Source: Arthrobacter celericrescens (GTDB lineage: Bacteria; Actinomycetota; Actinomycetes; Actinomycetales; Micrococcaceae). Taken from it: a stretch of 37,264 bases of DNA. A program made the translations under genes and the position numbers. The stretch is taken from positions 1-37,264 of the forward strand of contig NZ_QYLP01000082.1 of assembly GCF_003614925.1 (NCBI RefSeq). The letters are read 5' to 3'. Below the pieces are notes generated by a model, which saw only the letters and a list, made by a program, of their open reading frames with translations, had not been told where the DNA came from and did no database searches. Shown here piece by piece: positions 8,202 to 18,437 of this stretch (the first letter of the stretch is position 1; every line of letters starts with the position of its first letter).

Positions 8202-9523
8202 GGTGTCACCACGGCGTTGTCGACGACGACGGACAGGGGCCGCACGCAGCCCTCCTCCAGTTCCCCGAAGAGTTCCACCGGATGGCCTCCGGTGAGCGCG
8301 AGCAGCGAGTCCATGGGCGCGTCGAGCAAGGGGAGGGCGCTCCCTTTTCCATCCACCAACCAGCCGGTGCCGCCTGTCCCACCGATCCCGCCGGGACAGA
8401 TGCGGACGCCGTCGAGCAGTACTGGGTGGCGCTCGCGCCAGGGTGAGACGGCGACGGCGGCCGACTCCAGGCCCAGCGCTTCGGACACGCTGCAGCCCCC
8501 GCCGAAAGCGGCGGCCATTCCCCGCGGGCTGAGGGGAGAGGTGAACATGGCGCGGCGCGGAGCCGAGCCGGGGTAGCGTGCGACGGTCGTGTCCAGGACC
8601 GCACCGGCCAGTTGCGGCGTGGCGAGCCCCTCGCCTTGGGCGGCGAAATCGAGGACGACGACGACCGTCCCGTCCGGTCCGCGGAGCCAGGTTCGTTGCT
8701 GCTGGATCCGTCCGTCGTCGCTCCGGTGGGCGCCGAGCACGAGCCAGGGGCCGGGCAATGACTCGGTGCCCTGGACATCGGCTGACGGCACGGCCCAGCC
8801 GAGGGCCACGCGGAGGTCGGCCAGTTCGGCGGGAGCCAGCGTCTCCCGGATTCCCCAGGCTTTGGTGAGGGACCACCAGCGGCCCGTGCGGAAGAGCAGG
8901 TGGTCCGCCCAGTCGGCGCGGGCGTGGACGTCCGAACCCATCGCCCGGACCTGCTCCGCCAGCCCGGGAAGCTGGGCGTCCACCAGGCGTGCCGCCACGC
9001 CGTCCCACCAGGAATAGGGGTGGTTCCGGGCGGCGGCGAGCCCGGTCCTCGCCAGGTCCGTCAGCCAGCGGGAGAAATCGGCAATTCCGGCGTCCATGAG
9101 TTCGAGGCGGTCGGCGAGGCGCTTTGCCTGGGCCGCAGGGTCCACGGGCTGGCCGGACGGGCGGTTCCCGCGCGCGGTGACCCGCTCAGCCCGCTGTTCG
9201 GCCCATTCCCGGGCGAAGTCCGCGGTGTCCGGGCCGTCGTCGGCTGCTTCTCCGCGCGCCCACATCAGCAGGAGCGCCAGCGCGTGCTTGCAGGGGAATT
9301 TCCGGCTGGGGCAGGAGCACCGGTAGGCGGGCGCGGCCGTGTCCACGCTTACCTGGTACGGCGTCTTGCCGCTGCCCTGGCACTTGCCCCACACGAGGAC
9401 GTCGTTGCTGCCCGTTTCGGACCAGGGGCCCGGGCGGGCCAGCTTCCGGGCTGCGGCGATGGAGGCGTCGTCCGGCGCGGCGGCGACCACCCTCTCCTCG
9501 CTCCAACGCCCCATGGTGGACAT
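8198..9523 (-). CDS. SWIM zinc-finger protein, YehQ-like
   Basis: A 441-residue protein with the SWIM signature CSC-x6-CKH (YRCSCPSRKFPCKHALALLL) near residues 75-95. The finger generally binds DNA or protein. I start it at ATG 9521-9523, since the sequence from MGRWSEERV onward looks conserved; ATG 9514 is close by. A GTG at 9622 would overlap the dinB stop as GTGA, but the added 33 residues look non-coding. This is the first gene of the operon. The C-terminal 300 residues are family-specific and rich in Trp, Gly and Leu. The likely role is substrate or nucleic-acid recognition for the MoxR/VWA machine; that is inference. Confidence 0.85.
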   Translation of the reverse strand: MSTMGRWSEERVVAAAPDDASIAAARKLARPGPWSETGSNDVLVWGKCQGSGKTPYQVSVDTAAPAYRCSCPSRKFPCKHALALLLMWARGEAADDGPDTADFAREWAEQRAERVTARGNRPSGQPVDPAAQAKRLADRLELMDAGIADFSRWLTDLARTGLAAARNHPYSWWDGVAARLVDAQLPGLAEQVRAMGSDVHARADWADHLLFRTGRWWSLTKAWGIRETLAPAELADLRVALGWAVPSADVQGTESLPGPWLVLGAHRSDDGRIQQQRTWLRGPDGTVVVVLDFAAQGEGLATPQLAGAVLDTTVARYPGSAPRRAMFTSPLSPRGMAAAFGGGCSVSEALGLESAAVAVSPWRERHPVLLDGVRICPGGIGGTGGTGWLVDGKGSALPLLDAPMDSLLALTGGHPVELFGELEEGCVRPLSVVVDNAVVTP

Positions 9524-9618
9524 TCTGCCCGACGCTCCGTCCGTGAAACAGGCAACGATGCCGGGCGGCGTGGCGGACGCCGGGAGGGCGACGCCGTTCC
9601 CAGCCGGGGCCGGGGCCG

Positions 9619-10692
9619 TCACCAGCCGCCGCGCGTGGGGGTGTGCCCCTTCCGGGCGTCGTCGGGCATGGCCATTTCGGCCCGCAGGCCGAGGAGCCGG
9701 ATCGGGCGGCCCGCTTCGATGACGGCTGCGAGGTCCAGGACCCGCTCGAGGATTTCGTTCCGGTCGAAGGTTTCCGGGATCTTCTTCGCGTGGGTCGTGG
9801 TGAGGAACGGCGCGTACCGGATTTTCAGGGTCAGCCCGATCACCGGCCGCCCCTCCGCCACAACATCCTCAAGGACCTGCGCCGTCAGCCCGCGGACGGC
9901 GTCCTCCACCTCCGCCGGATCGCTCAGGTCGCGCTGGAAGGTGGTCTCCCGGCTGTGCCCGCGGGCAACCCACGGGGTGTCATCCACCACGCTGGCGCCG
10001 TCCCCGCGCCCGAGCTGCGCGTACCAGGGCCCCATCCTGGGGCCGAACTCCGGGACCAGGGACCGGGGGTCGCACGCCGCGAGTTCGGCGACTGTGGTGA
10101 TGCCGAGCTTGGCCAGCCGGGCCGACACCCTGGATCCGACGCCCCACAGCTCCTTGGTGGGGCGGCCACCCATGACGTCGAGCCAGTTCGCGGCGGTCAG
10201 GCGGAAGATGCCGGCCGGTTTGCCGAAGCCGGTGGCGACCTTCGCGCGGACCAGGGTGTCGCCGATGCCGACGCTGCAATGCAACTGCGTGCGCTCCAGG
10301 ACGGCGGCCTGCACCTGCCGGGCGTACGTTTCCGGGTCCTCGGATTCGATCCCCACAAAGGCCTCGTCCCAGCCGAGGACCTGCACGGTGGCGCCGGGCT
10401 GCGCGCGCAGGGTGGCCATCACCGTTTCGGAGGCGGCCAGGTAGGCCTCGAAGTCGACCGGCAGGATCACGGCGTCCGGCACCTTGCGGGCCGCAACCCG
10501 CAACGGCATTCCGGACCCCACGCCGAACGCCCTGGCCTCGTAGGATGCGGTGGACACCACGGCCCGTTCCGTGGGGTCGCCGCGGCCGCCCACGATGATC
10601 GGCTTGCCCGCAAGTTCCGGCCGCCTCAGCACTTCGACCGCCGCGATGAACTGGTCGAGGTCGACGTGCAGCACCCATGGGATTCCGCTCAC
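9619..10692 (-). CDS. dinB: Y-family DNA polymerase IV
   Basis: A 357-residue translesion polymerase starting at GTG (10690-10692). The first metal-binding aspartates are in HVDLDQF (9-15), and the catalytic pair is Asp-Glu of GWDEAFVG. This is the actinobacterial variant, with Gly-Trp in place of the usual Ser-x before DEA. The nucleotide-binding RAVVSTASYEAR lies near residues 43-54, and a helix-hairpin-helix thumb (LWGVGSRVSARLAKLGI) is present. The C-terminal little finger is complete, but the protein ends without an obvious beta-clamp peptide. The gene lies 95 bases upstream of the SWIM operon on the same strand, so it may share transcripts with it. I see no LexA-type box. Confidence 0.93.
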   Translation of the reverse strand: MSGIPWVLHVDLDQFIAAVEVLRRPELAGKPIIVGGRGDPTERAVVSTASYEARAFGVGSGMPLRVAARKVPDAVILPVDFEAYLAASETVMATLRAQPGATVQVLGWDEAFVGIESEDPETYARQVQAAVLERTQLHCSVGIGDTLVRAKVATGFGKPAGIFRLTAANWLDVMGGRPTKELWGVGSRVSARLAKLGITTVAELAACDPRSLVPEFGPRMGPWYAQLGRGDGASVVDDTPWVARGHSRETTFQRDLSDPAEVEDAVRGLTAQVLEDVVAEGRPVIGLTLKIRYAPFLTTTHAKKIPETFDRNEILERVLDLAAVIEAGRPIRLLGLRAEMAMPDDARKGHTPTRGGW

Positions 10693-10696
10693 GGCA

Positions 10697-10732
10697 CCAG
10701 TGTGCCCTAAACACCGCCGCCGGGCACACTGG
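10697..10732 (-). terminator. Inverted repeat between the multicopper oxidase and dinB
   Basis: CCAGTGTGCCC (10697-10707) and GGGCACACTGG (10722-10732) form a perfect 11-bp stem with a 14-base loop. It lies after the oxidase stop and immediately before the dinB start, so it could end the oxidase transcript or act as an operator for dinB. No T-run follows it. Confidence 0.4.
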
Positions 10733-10768
10733 GTCCGGCCGGGCTTCCCGCGTATCCGAAGACGGCAG

Positions 10769-12205
10769 CTAGCTGACGTCGATGACGCCCATCATCCCGA
10801 GATCCTCATGGTCGAGGATGTGGCAGTGGTAGACGGACTTTCCCGTGAAGTCCGTGAAAGCCACCCGGACCCTCACCTGGCCACCGGCCGGCACGTTCAC
10901 GACCTCCCGGTAAAGAACGGCGTCCGGGACCAGGCCGCCTTCTTCCACGAGCTGCATCGGCCATACGTGCAGGTGGAACGGGTGATCCATGGGACTGGCA
11001 TTGGACAGCGTCCACTCCTCGACGCTGCCTGCCGCTGCCGTGGTGTCGGTCCTTGTTGCGTCGAACCGCCTGCCGTTGATGGTGAAATCCATCATGCCCA
11101 TCATGCCGCCGCCGCCAAACGCCAGGTGTCGCCGCGCGTCTACCGGAAGCGACCTGAGGTCCGCGGGCTCCGGGCGTCCGCCAAGGGGTTTCAAAGCGGG
11201 ACCGGCAACACCAGCCACCCGCAAGGTGGCCAGGGTGGTGCCGGCGGCTGGAATTGACCCGTCCGGTGAGCCCGGCCCCATCCTGCTCCGTTCGTAAGGC
11301 CTCGCCAGCAGGATGGATTCGCCGGGTACCGCGGTGACTGCCAGATCCGCACGGTTGCCGGGCGCAAGCAGGACTTCGGTTGCGTCATCCGCCGGGTCCG
11401 GAGCGCCCGAGTCGATCCCCAGGAGCTGCCAGGGTTGACCTTCGAGGCTGAGCCGGATGTACCGTGACACGCACGCATTGATGACCCGCCACCTTTCCCG
11501 CTCTCCCGGGCGGGCGTCAAAGCCGGGGTTGAGCTGGCCGTTGACCAGCAGCAGCCGGCCTTCGCGGCCGGCCATCCGTTCCACCGCCGACGGCGGCCGG
11601 ATGTTCCATGACGCGTCCAGGGTGGTGTCGGAAACGACCAGGACGCGTTCCCTGCTCACCTCGAGCGGCACAGGATCCTCGACGATGATTGCCCCGAAAA
11701 GGCCTGCGAAAAGCTGATCGGCTGCGTTTCCGTGATGGTGGGGGTGGTACCAGTACACCCCCGGCGGGTGGTCCTCCGGGATCCGGTGCTCGTACCGGAA
11801 GGTGCTGCCGGGCTCCACCGAGATGAAGGCGTTGTCGCCGTTGCCCTGCGGCGAGACGTGCAGGCCGTGAAGGTGCAGGTTTGTCGGCTCCCGAAGCTTG
11901 TTCACGAGACTAATCGCCAGCGAGTCACCGGGGCGCACCCGCAGTGTCGGGCCCGGCACCGCACCGTTGTATGAGAAGCACGACGCCGGCCGGCCGGCGA
12001 GCGGTACGGTCGCCTGTGTTGCTTCAAGCCGGACGTCAAGGCGTCCGGCCGAACTCTGAAAGAGAGGCGGCTGCGTCAAGGCATCTCCCGTCGTCGGGGA
12101 CGGCCTTGCGGAAAGTGTCATAAGGATCCCTGTGGCGCCGGTGGCCGTCGCGGCCAGTCCGAGGCCGCCCAGAAGGAGCGCCGTCCGACGACTGATCGGG
12201 GACAC
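10769..12205 (-). CDS. Multicopper oxidase (laccase/CueO-type), Tat-exported
   Basis: A 478-residue oxidase from a GTG start (12203-12205) that overlaps the preceding stop by one base. The N-terminus carries a Tat-like SRRTALLLGG followed by a hydrophobic stretch (to about residue 33), so the folded enzyme is exported. All four copper motifs are present in order: HLHG, YHPHHHG, HPFHLHVWP near the C-terminus, and HCHILDHEDLGMM as the last. A Met-rich stretch (GGGGMMGMMDF) precedes the C-terminal domain, as in copper-detoxifying CueO/PcoA enzymes. It probably oxidises Cu(I) or phenolics outside the membrane. Its SHOCT neighbour is co-transcribed. Confidence 0.92.
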   Translation of the reverse strand: MSPISRRTALLLGGLGLAATATGATGILMTLSARPSPTTGDALTQPPLFQSSAGRLDVRLEATQATVPLAGRPASCFSYNGAVPGPTLRVRPGDSLAISLVNKLREPTNLHLHGLHVSPQGNGDNAFISVEPGSTFRYEHRIPEDHPPGVYWYHPHHHGNAADQLFAGLFGAIIVEDPVPLEVSRERVLVVSDTTLDASWNIRPPSAVERMAGREGRLLLVNGQLNPGFDARPGERERWRVINACVSRYIRLSLEGQPWQLLGIDSGAPDPADDATEVLLAPGNRADLAVTAVPGESILLARPYERSRMGPGSPDGSIPAAGTTLATLRVAGVAGPALKPLGGRPEPADLRSLPVDARRHLAFGGGGMMGMMDFTINGRRFDATRTDTTAAAGSVEEWTLSNASPMDHPFHLHVWPMQLVEEGGLVPDAVLYREVVNVPAGGQVRVRVAFTDFTGKSVYHCHILDHEDLGMMGVIDVS

Positions 12206-12465
12206 TAGTGACCCTCGCCGAGTACCCTCAGCCGCTCCTGGTACTCGTCCGCGGTCAGCTCGCCCCTGGCGAAGCGTTCATCCAGGATCTGCCGTGCTCC
12301 GCTGCGTGGCCCCGCTCCGGCCTCGGGCCCCTGGCGCTTAGCCGCCCCGTAACCGCGGTCGCTGAACAGCCGGACCATGACGAACACCAGAAGCGGGATT
12401 CCGACGACCGTGATTGCCCCCCAGAGCCACATCCACGCCATATCCATCCCGTAGCCCCACATCAT
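12205..12465 (-). CDS. Small membrane protein with SHOCT domain
   Basis: About 86 residues. I chose the ATG at 12463-12465, with GGAAGG eight bases upstream; a GTG at 12474 would add three residues. The Met/Trp-rich N-terminus (MMWGYGMDMAWMWLW) leads into one membrane helix (about residues 10-35). The C-terminus is a SHOCT motif (ILDERFARGELTADEYQERL), a short oligomerisation or interaction module. It overlaps the multicopper oxidase by one base, so the two form an operon. The Met-rich start would suit copper contact; that is inference. Confidence 0.8.
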   Translation of the reverse strand: MMWGYGMDMAWMWLWGAITVVGIPLLVFVMVRLFSDRGYGAAKRQGPEAGAGPRSGARQILDERFARGELTADEYQERLRVLGEGH

Positions 12466-12605
12466 GGCCGGCACCTTCCACCCCGCAACGTATGGTGCTT
12501 TGAGCCTCGCCTGCGGATGGCCGGGCCGCCAGAGTCAAAGGGCCCGGGTCGGGTCCAATGGCCAGGAGACGGCGGGCCGGTGACACGATCAACCGCGGCC
12601 GCTGC

Positions 12606-13979
12606 TCAGGTGTCATTGGCCGGGCCGGGTGGGAGTCCTCGGACCAGCGGGGCCTTGCCCAGCGGGGTGCGCGGGACTTCCTCGACCAGTTTCAGCCGGA
12701 CGGGCGTACGTCCGGCCCCGGCCGCCCCCAGGGCGTCCTCGAGCCCGCGGCCAAGGGGCGCCGGATCGGTGCCTGGTGTCAGGCCCGCGAGCAGGATGGT
12801 AAGACCGTCAGGTTCTTGCCTCACCTGCCAGCCGGTCGTTCCAGCGTTGTCCAGAATCCGGTGGAAAACGTTCGGGTGTACCTCCGCCTTGCCGCCCGGG
12901 CCGGGCAGGTAGAGGACGTCTTCAAGCCGTCCCTCGACCCCGCTCACTTGGATGAACCGGCGCCCGCACGGGCACTCCCGCCCGCCCATGGAGAGCTGGT
13001 CGGTCATCTCGTAGCGGATCAGCGGTATGGTCCGGGAGAACAGGACTGTGACAAGGAGCTTTGACGCGAGGGCGCCGGGCATGACGGGGGAGCCGGAGGC
13101 GTCAACTGGCTCGACGATGAGCAGGTCTTCGTAGAGGTGGCGGTTGCGGTAGCGGCACGGTGAAGCCACACCTGCCGTCTCGGTGGCTGCGTAGACGTCG
13201 AATGGCGCCGATCCCCACGCTTCTTCGATCTCCTTTGCCGCCACCGGGGAGAGGACCTCCGATGCTGACACGACGCTCTGCGGATGGATGGCGAGCCGAC
13301 CGGCCCGTTGCTCGGCGGCCAGCGGGCGCAGCGCGGAGGCGTATCCCACGAGGAGGCGCGGCTGGAAACGGTTCAGGGCCGATACCGTATCGGCACGTGC
13401 AGCGGTGGCGTCGAGCCTGAGCGTCGGAACCAGCGGGGAAGCCAGGGCCGCTCCGACGACGGCGGACTGGTGCGTCGGCAGGAGGGAGCTGACGACGGCG
13501 ACCCTCAACGGCCGGGTCAGGCCGGCCGGCACTTCGGCCCAGTCGTTCGCCCGGGCGTAGGAGGCGAGGATGGTGGACCACTCCTGCCTGTTCCAGATAA
13601 AGAGGCCGCGCCGCCCGGTGGTGCCTGCCGTCTGCGCGGCCCACCACCGTCCCCGCCACGGCATTCCCGGATCGCCACCGGTCCGGACGAGTTCGCCCAG
13701 ATGGGCTTCAAGATCTGCCAGACGCAGCCGGGAATCCGTGACCGCGTCGTCGAAACCTTCCAAGAGTTGGGCCTTGGTGACGGGCGGCAGGTCACCCAGC
13801 GGTGCCTCCTGCAGCTTTGCGTGATGGCCCCGGTAGAACGCCGACCGGGCGTAGGCATGGCGGCGCAACGCGGCCAGGGCCCGGTCCTGGTGGTCCAGGA
13901 TCCGCGTTTCATCCCAATGGTCACGCCGCTTCCACATGGCGCGCCTGGCCAGCAGCGACGCGAGAATCTGCAGGTCCAT
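12606..13979 (-). CDS. PaaK/CapK-like adenylate-forming enzyme (phenylacetate-CoA ligase family)
   Basis: A 457-residue protein resembling phenylacetate-CoA ligases and CapK-type adenylating proteins. The phosphate-binding loop is TAGTTGRRG (about residues 117-125). The ATP-binding YAATETAG lies near residue 268, and YEMTDQ near 327 holds the adenylate-contacting aspartate. A Cys pair in CPCGRRF follows, and a shortened C-terminal lid has PRTPLGKAPL with a candidate catalytic lysine. It lies 43 bases downstream of a PPOX gene on the same strand and is probably co-transcribed with it from the box at 14542. The substrate is unknown; an aryl or fatty acid is likely. Confidence 0.8.
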   Translation of the reverse strand: MDLQILASLLARRAMWKRRDHWDETRILDHQDRALAALRRHAYARSAFYRGHHAKLQEAPLGDLPPVTKAQLLEGFDDAVTDSRLRLADLEAHLGELVRTGGDPGMPWRGRWWAAQTAGTTGRRGLFIWNRQEWSTILASYARANDWAEVPAGLTRPLRVAVVSSLLPTHQSAVVGAALASPLVPTLRLDATAARADTVSALNRFQPRLLVGYASALRPLAAEQRAGRLAIHPQSVVSASEVLSPVAAKEIEEAWGSAPFDVYAATETAGVASPCRYRNRHLYEDLLIVEPVDASGSPVMPGALASKLLVTVLFSRTIPLIRYEMTDQLSMGGRECPCGRRFIQVSGVEGRLEDVLYLPGPGGKAEVHPNVFHRILDNAGTTGWQVRQEPDGLTILLAGLTPGTDPAPLGRGLEDALGAAGAGRTPVRLKLVEEVPRTPLGKAPLVRGLPPGPANDT

Positions 13980-14022
13980 TGGTGCTTCTCAAGGGTGTCC
14001 TTTGCCGCTTGCGGCCGGCGTG

Positions 14023-14505
14023 TCAGGCGCCGCCGTCGCTGCGGTGGGAGGGCGCGTCCGGGGTGATGGGGGGCCACCACCGCACCGGGTCGCTGATCAC
14101 GAAACGCCGTCCGCTGAGCCCGGTCGGGACAATGCGGATGAGTTGGTCCTTTGTCCCCGCTTCCCACGGCGAGAGGGATGTTGCGGCGGCTTCCCGCAAT
14201 TCCCCGGGATCTTCGACCAGTTCGGCTGTCCCCTTCACCACCACGCTCCATGCGATGGTGCCGTAGGGATTGAGGCCGTCGGCTTCGAAGGCGACCGGCT
14301 TCCCGCCCTGCAGGGCCTCCAGTTTGGTGCCGGGCCCGGTCCGGAAGATCAGCGTGCCGAAGTCCGGCACATAGTTCACGGGGAAGATTTCGGGGTCTCC
14401 GCCGCGAACCAGAGCCACCCGGCCGACCGAGGAAGTCTCAAGGTACTTCCAGCAGTCGTGCACGGTGAGGGAGACGGTTTCGGAAACGGGCGCCGGGTTA
14501 TCCAT
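14023..14505 (-). CDS. PPOX-family split-barrel flavoprotein 1
   Basis: A 160-residue member of the pyridoxamine-5'-phosphate-oxidase-like split-barrel family. Hallmarks are an early CWKYL, SVGRVALV, PEIFPVNYV, then GTLIFRTGPGTKL and a central WSVVVKGTAEL. Such proteins bind FMN or F420 and reduce small molecules. The ATG (14503-14505) has no ribosome site. Instead TATGCT sits six bases upstream, so the mRNA is probably leaderless. A DosR-like box lies at 14542-14555. The next gene downstream is the PaaK-like enzyme. Four paralogues are in the window. Confidence 0.85.
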   Translation of the reverse strand: MDNPAPVSETVSLTVHDCWKYLETSSVGRVALVRGGDPEIFPVNYVPDFGTLIFRTGPGTKLEALQGGKPVAFEADGLNPYGTIAWSVVVKGTAELVEDPGELREAAATSLSPWEAGTKDQLIRIVPTGLSGRRFVISDPVRWWPPITPDAPSHRSDGGA

Positions 14506-14511
14506 GCGCCG

Positions 14512-14555
14512 AGCATAGGTTCCCGGTTGCACGGCCCGGTAGGGCAGAAAGTCCC
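14512..14555 (-). promoter_or_regulatory. DosR-like box 1 with -10 element, leaderless promoter
   Basis: Minus strand: GGGACTTTCTGCCC (14542-14555), then TATGCT (14512-14517), then six bases to the ATG of the PPOX gene at 14505. The box lies over the -35 position, as expected for an activator that recruits polymerase directly. Confidence 0.6.
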
Positions 14556-14600
14556 GCCGTATCGGAGAGCCGCCGACGCCGGTACCTGGGGTCCGGCGTC

Positions 14601-14643
14601 GTGACTTTCGGCCCTGTTTCGGCCGGCTGCTCCCGGGAAGACT
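14601..14643 (+). promoter_or_regulatory. DosR-like box 2 with -10-like element
   Basis: Plus strand: GTGACTTTCGGCCC (14601-14614), with AAGACT (14638-14643) at the same spacing as in the other copies. The predicted transcript start is near 14651, just before the leader hairpin at 14656. Confidence 0.5.
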
Positions 14644-14655
14644 GGGCCTACGACA

Positions 14656-14695
14656 GCGGTGCCTCCTGGCGGGGCACCGCCGAACAGCCAGGAGG
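14656..14695 (+). promoter_or_regulatory. 5' leader with an anti-ribosome-site sequence and competing hairpin
   Basis: GCGGTGCC (14656-14663) pairs with GGCACCGC (14673-14680) to make an 8-bp hairpin. CCTCCTGGC (14662-14670), mostly in its loop, is exactly complementary to GCCAGGAGG (14687-14695), the ribosome site of the gene at 14702. The two pairings share bases 14662-14663, so the leader can form either a free-site hairpin or a sequestered site, or a loop pseudoknot. This is read directly from the sequence; the regulatory role is inferred. Confidence 0.5.
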
Positions 14696-14701
14696 AACAC
14701 C

Positions 14702-15124
14702 ATGGAAACTGACGAACGGCCCGGAACGGTCCTGGACGAACAGCAGTCGTGGAGCGTGTTGAACCGGTGCGGTCACGGCCGGCTCGCTGTTTCGGTGCTC
14801 GGCAAGCCCGATATCTATCCGATCAACTATGTGGCGGACGAAGGCGTCCTGCTGATGCGGACGAACCCCGGCACGAAACTGGCCGAACTCACCGTCAATG
14901 CGAACGTCGCCTTCGAGGTGGACGAAGTCAGCGACGCCGAAGCCTGGAGCGTGGTGGTGACCGGAACCGCCCGGGTGGTCGAGTCGCAGGCGGAAATCGA
15001 CAGGCTGGACAAGCTCCCGCTCAAGCCGTGGATCCCCACACGCAAGTACACCTATGTGGAGATCACGCCGGAACGCATCCACGGCCGCCACTTCGAGCTC
15101 GGCGAGGAACCCGAGAGGTACTAG
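14702..15124 (+). CDS. PPOX-family split-barrel flavoprotein 2
   Basis: A 140-residue PPOX-like protein, the only one of the five on the plus strand. It has the family features CGHGRLAVSV, PDIYPINYV, VLLMRTNPGTKL, FEVDEV and WSVVVTGTARVV, and ends with RIHGRHFEL. AGGAGG lies six bases before the ATG, so unlike its three leaderless relatives it is initiated from a ribosome site, one that the leader can mask. It is divergent from PPOX 1 and convergent with PPOX 3. A strong hairpin (15139-15174) follows. It probably binds a flavin or deazaflavin; the substrate is unknown. Confidence 0.85.
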   Translation: METDERPGTVLDEQQSWSVLNRCGHGRLAVSVLGKPDIYPINYVADEGVLLMRTNPGTKLAELTVNANVAFEVDEVSDAEAWSVVVTGTARVVESQAEIDRLDKLPLKPWIPTRKYTYVEITPERIHGRHFELGEEPERY

Positions 15125-15138
15125 CGCCCGGAATCCAC

Positions 15139-15190
15139 AGCCGAAGGGCGCGGGACTTCCCGCGCCCTTCGGCTTTCCGCGCCCTTCGGC

Positions 15191-15192
<2 letters not shown>
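15139..15192. terminator. Bidirectional terminator hairpin with duplicated right arm
   Basis: A perfect 16-bp stem, AGCCGAAGGGCGCGGG (15139-15154) with 15159-15174, and a four-base loop (ACTT), lies between two convergent PPOX genes. Sixteen bases of the right arm (15160-15175) are repeated directly at 15177-15192 with a period of 17, reaching the last codons of the minus-strand gene. It probably ends transcription in both directions. Confidence 0.75.
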
Positions 15193-17561
<2,369 letters not shown>

Positions 17562-17570
17562 ACCGAAGCC

Positions 17571-18257
17571 CTAGCGACTCCGGGCCGAACCGCCCGCGGT
17601 TCCGTGGGCGATGAACACCGCGGCCTGGGTGCGCCGCTCGAAGCCCAGCTTGGCAAGCATCGACGACACATAGTTCTTGACAGTCTTTTCGGCCAGGACC
17701 ATCTGCTCCCCGATCTGCCGGTTGGTGAGGCCCTGCCCCACCAGTTCCAGTACCCTGCGCTCCTGCGGGGTCAGGGTGGCCACCAGCGGATCCACGCGCT
17801 GGGGTTCCGTGAGGCCTTCGACGATCCTGGCCTTCACCGCGGCGTCGAACAATGACTCGCCACGGGCCGCCCGGCGGAGCGCGCCCAGCAGGTCCGTGCC
17901 GCCGATCTCCTTCAGGACATAGCCGGCCGCCCCGGCCAGGACGGCACCCCGGAGGGCCTGTTCGTCGTCGTAGCTAGTCAGGATGAGGCACACCAGGGAA
18001 GGATCCACCGACCGCACATCCCGGCACACCTCGATGCCGGTGCCGTCGGGCAGCCTCGCGTCGAGGACCGAAACGTCGGGGCGCAGCGCCGGGATGCGGC
18101 GGGCCGCTTCCTCGGCGGAGCCGGACATCCCGACCACCACGAATCCCTCACCCTCAAGGAGTTCCTGGAGGCCCCTGCGGACCAGTTCGTGGTCGTCGAG
18201 GATGAACACACGGATCGGTTCGCCGGGCTCCCGCATCGTACTTGGCTGACTGTCCAT
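17571..18257 (-). CDS. DosR/DevR-type (OsdR-like) NarL-family response regulator
   Basis: 228 residues from ATG 18255-18257, with AGGAG four bases upstream. The receiver has acidic pair Asp21-Asp22, phosphoacceptor Asp66 (SVLDARLPDG), Thr94 (LILTSY) and Lys116 (YVLKEI). The LuxR-type helix-turn-helix has LTPQERRVLELVGQGLTNRQ then LAEKTVKNYVSSMLAKLG and ERRTQAAVF, almost the DosR recognition helix. It therefore should bind DosR-like sites, six candidates of which are listed here, one at its own promoter (18350-18363). Ten bases separate it from the convergent kinase gene. The family call is firm; the pairing with that kinase is very likely. Confidence 0.92.
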   Translation of the reverse strand: MDSQPSTMREPGEPIRVFILDDHELVRRGLQELLEGEGFVVVGMSGSAEEAARRIPALRPDVSVLDARLPDGTGIEVCRDVRSVDPSLVCLILTSYDDEQALRGAVLAGAAGYVLKEIGGTDLLGALRRAARGESLFDAAVKARIVEGLTEPQRVDPLVATLTPQERRVLELVGQGLTNRQIGEQMVLAEKTVKNYVSSMLAKLGFERRTQAAVFIAHGTAGGSARSR

Positions 18258-18319
18258 GGTTCTCCTGTCCCGGCGCAGCAACTGCTGCCTTGAGCCGGCT
18301 TATCCTCTCCGGCCTTGCC

Positions 18320-18363
18320 ATTCTTTCCCGCCCGGGAGAGTCCTAACAAGGGCCGAAGGACCT
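18320..18363 (-). promoter_or_regulatory. DosR-like box 4 with -10-like element, regulator promoter
   Basis: Minus strand: AGGTCCTTCGGCCC (18350-18363), then AAGAAT (18320-18325) at the standard spacing. It suggests that the regulator controls itself. The transcript would begin near 18313, giving a leader of about 55 bases. Confidence 0.45.
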
Positions 18364-18374
18364 ACCCTGCACCC

Positions 18375-18417
18375 GTGACCTTTGGCACTGTTCCGGCGCG
18401 CTTTTTCTGCCCACGCT
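18375..18417 (+). promoter_or_regulatory. DosR-like box 5 with -10-like element
   Basis: Plus strand: GTGACCTTTGGCAC (18375-18388), then CACGCT (18412-18417). Its centre is 25 bases from box 4, so one cluster of sites can serve both the regulator and the genes starting at 18438. Confidence 0.5.
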
Positions 18418-18437
18418 TGGAGTAGAGGAGTAGGCCC

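Noticed and set aside
10693..10768. LexA/SOS box at dinB
   Set aside because: No CGAAC-N4-GTTCG-like site. The only structure is the CCAGTGTGCCC inverted repeat.
12466..12605. A possible seventh DosR-like box (minus strand of 12532-12545, GGGCCCTTTGACTC) before the SHOCT gene
   Set aside because: It keeps the central CTTTG and a NANNNT at the usual distance, but the right half is poor. A copper-resistance operon is not an expected target. I leave it as a weak lead only.
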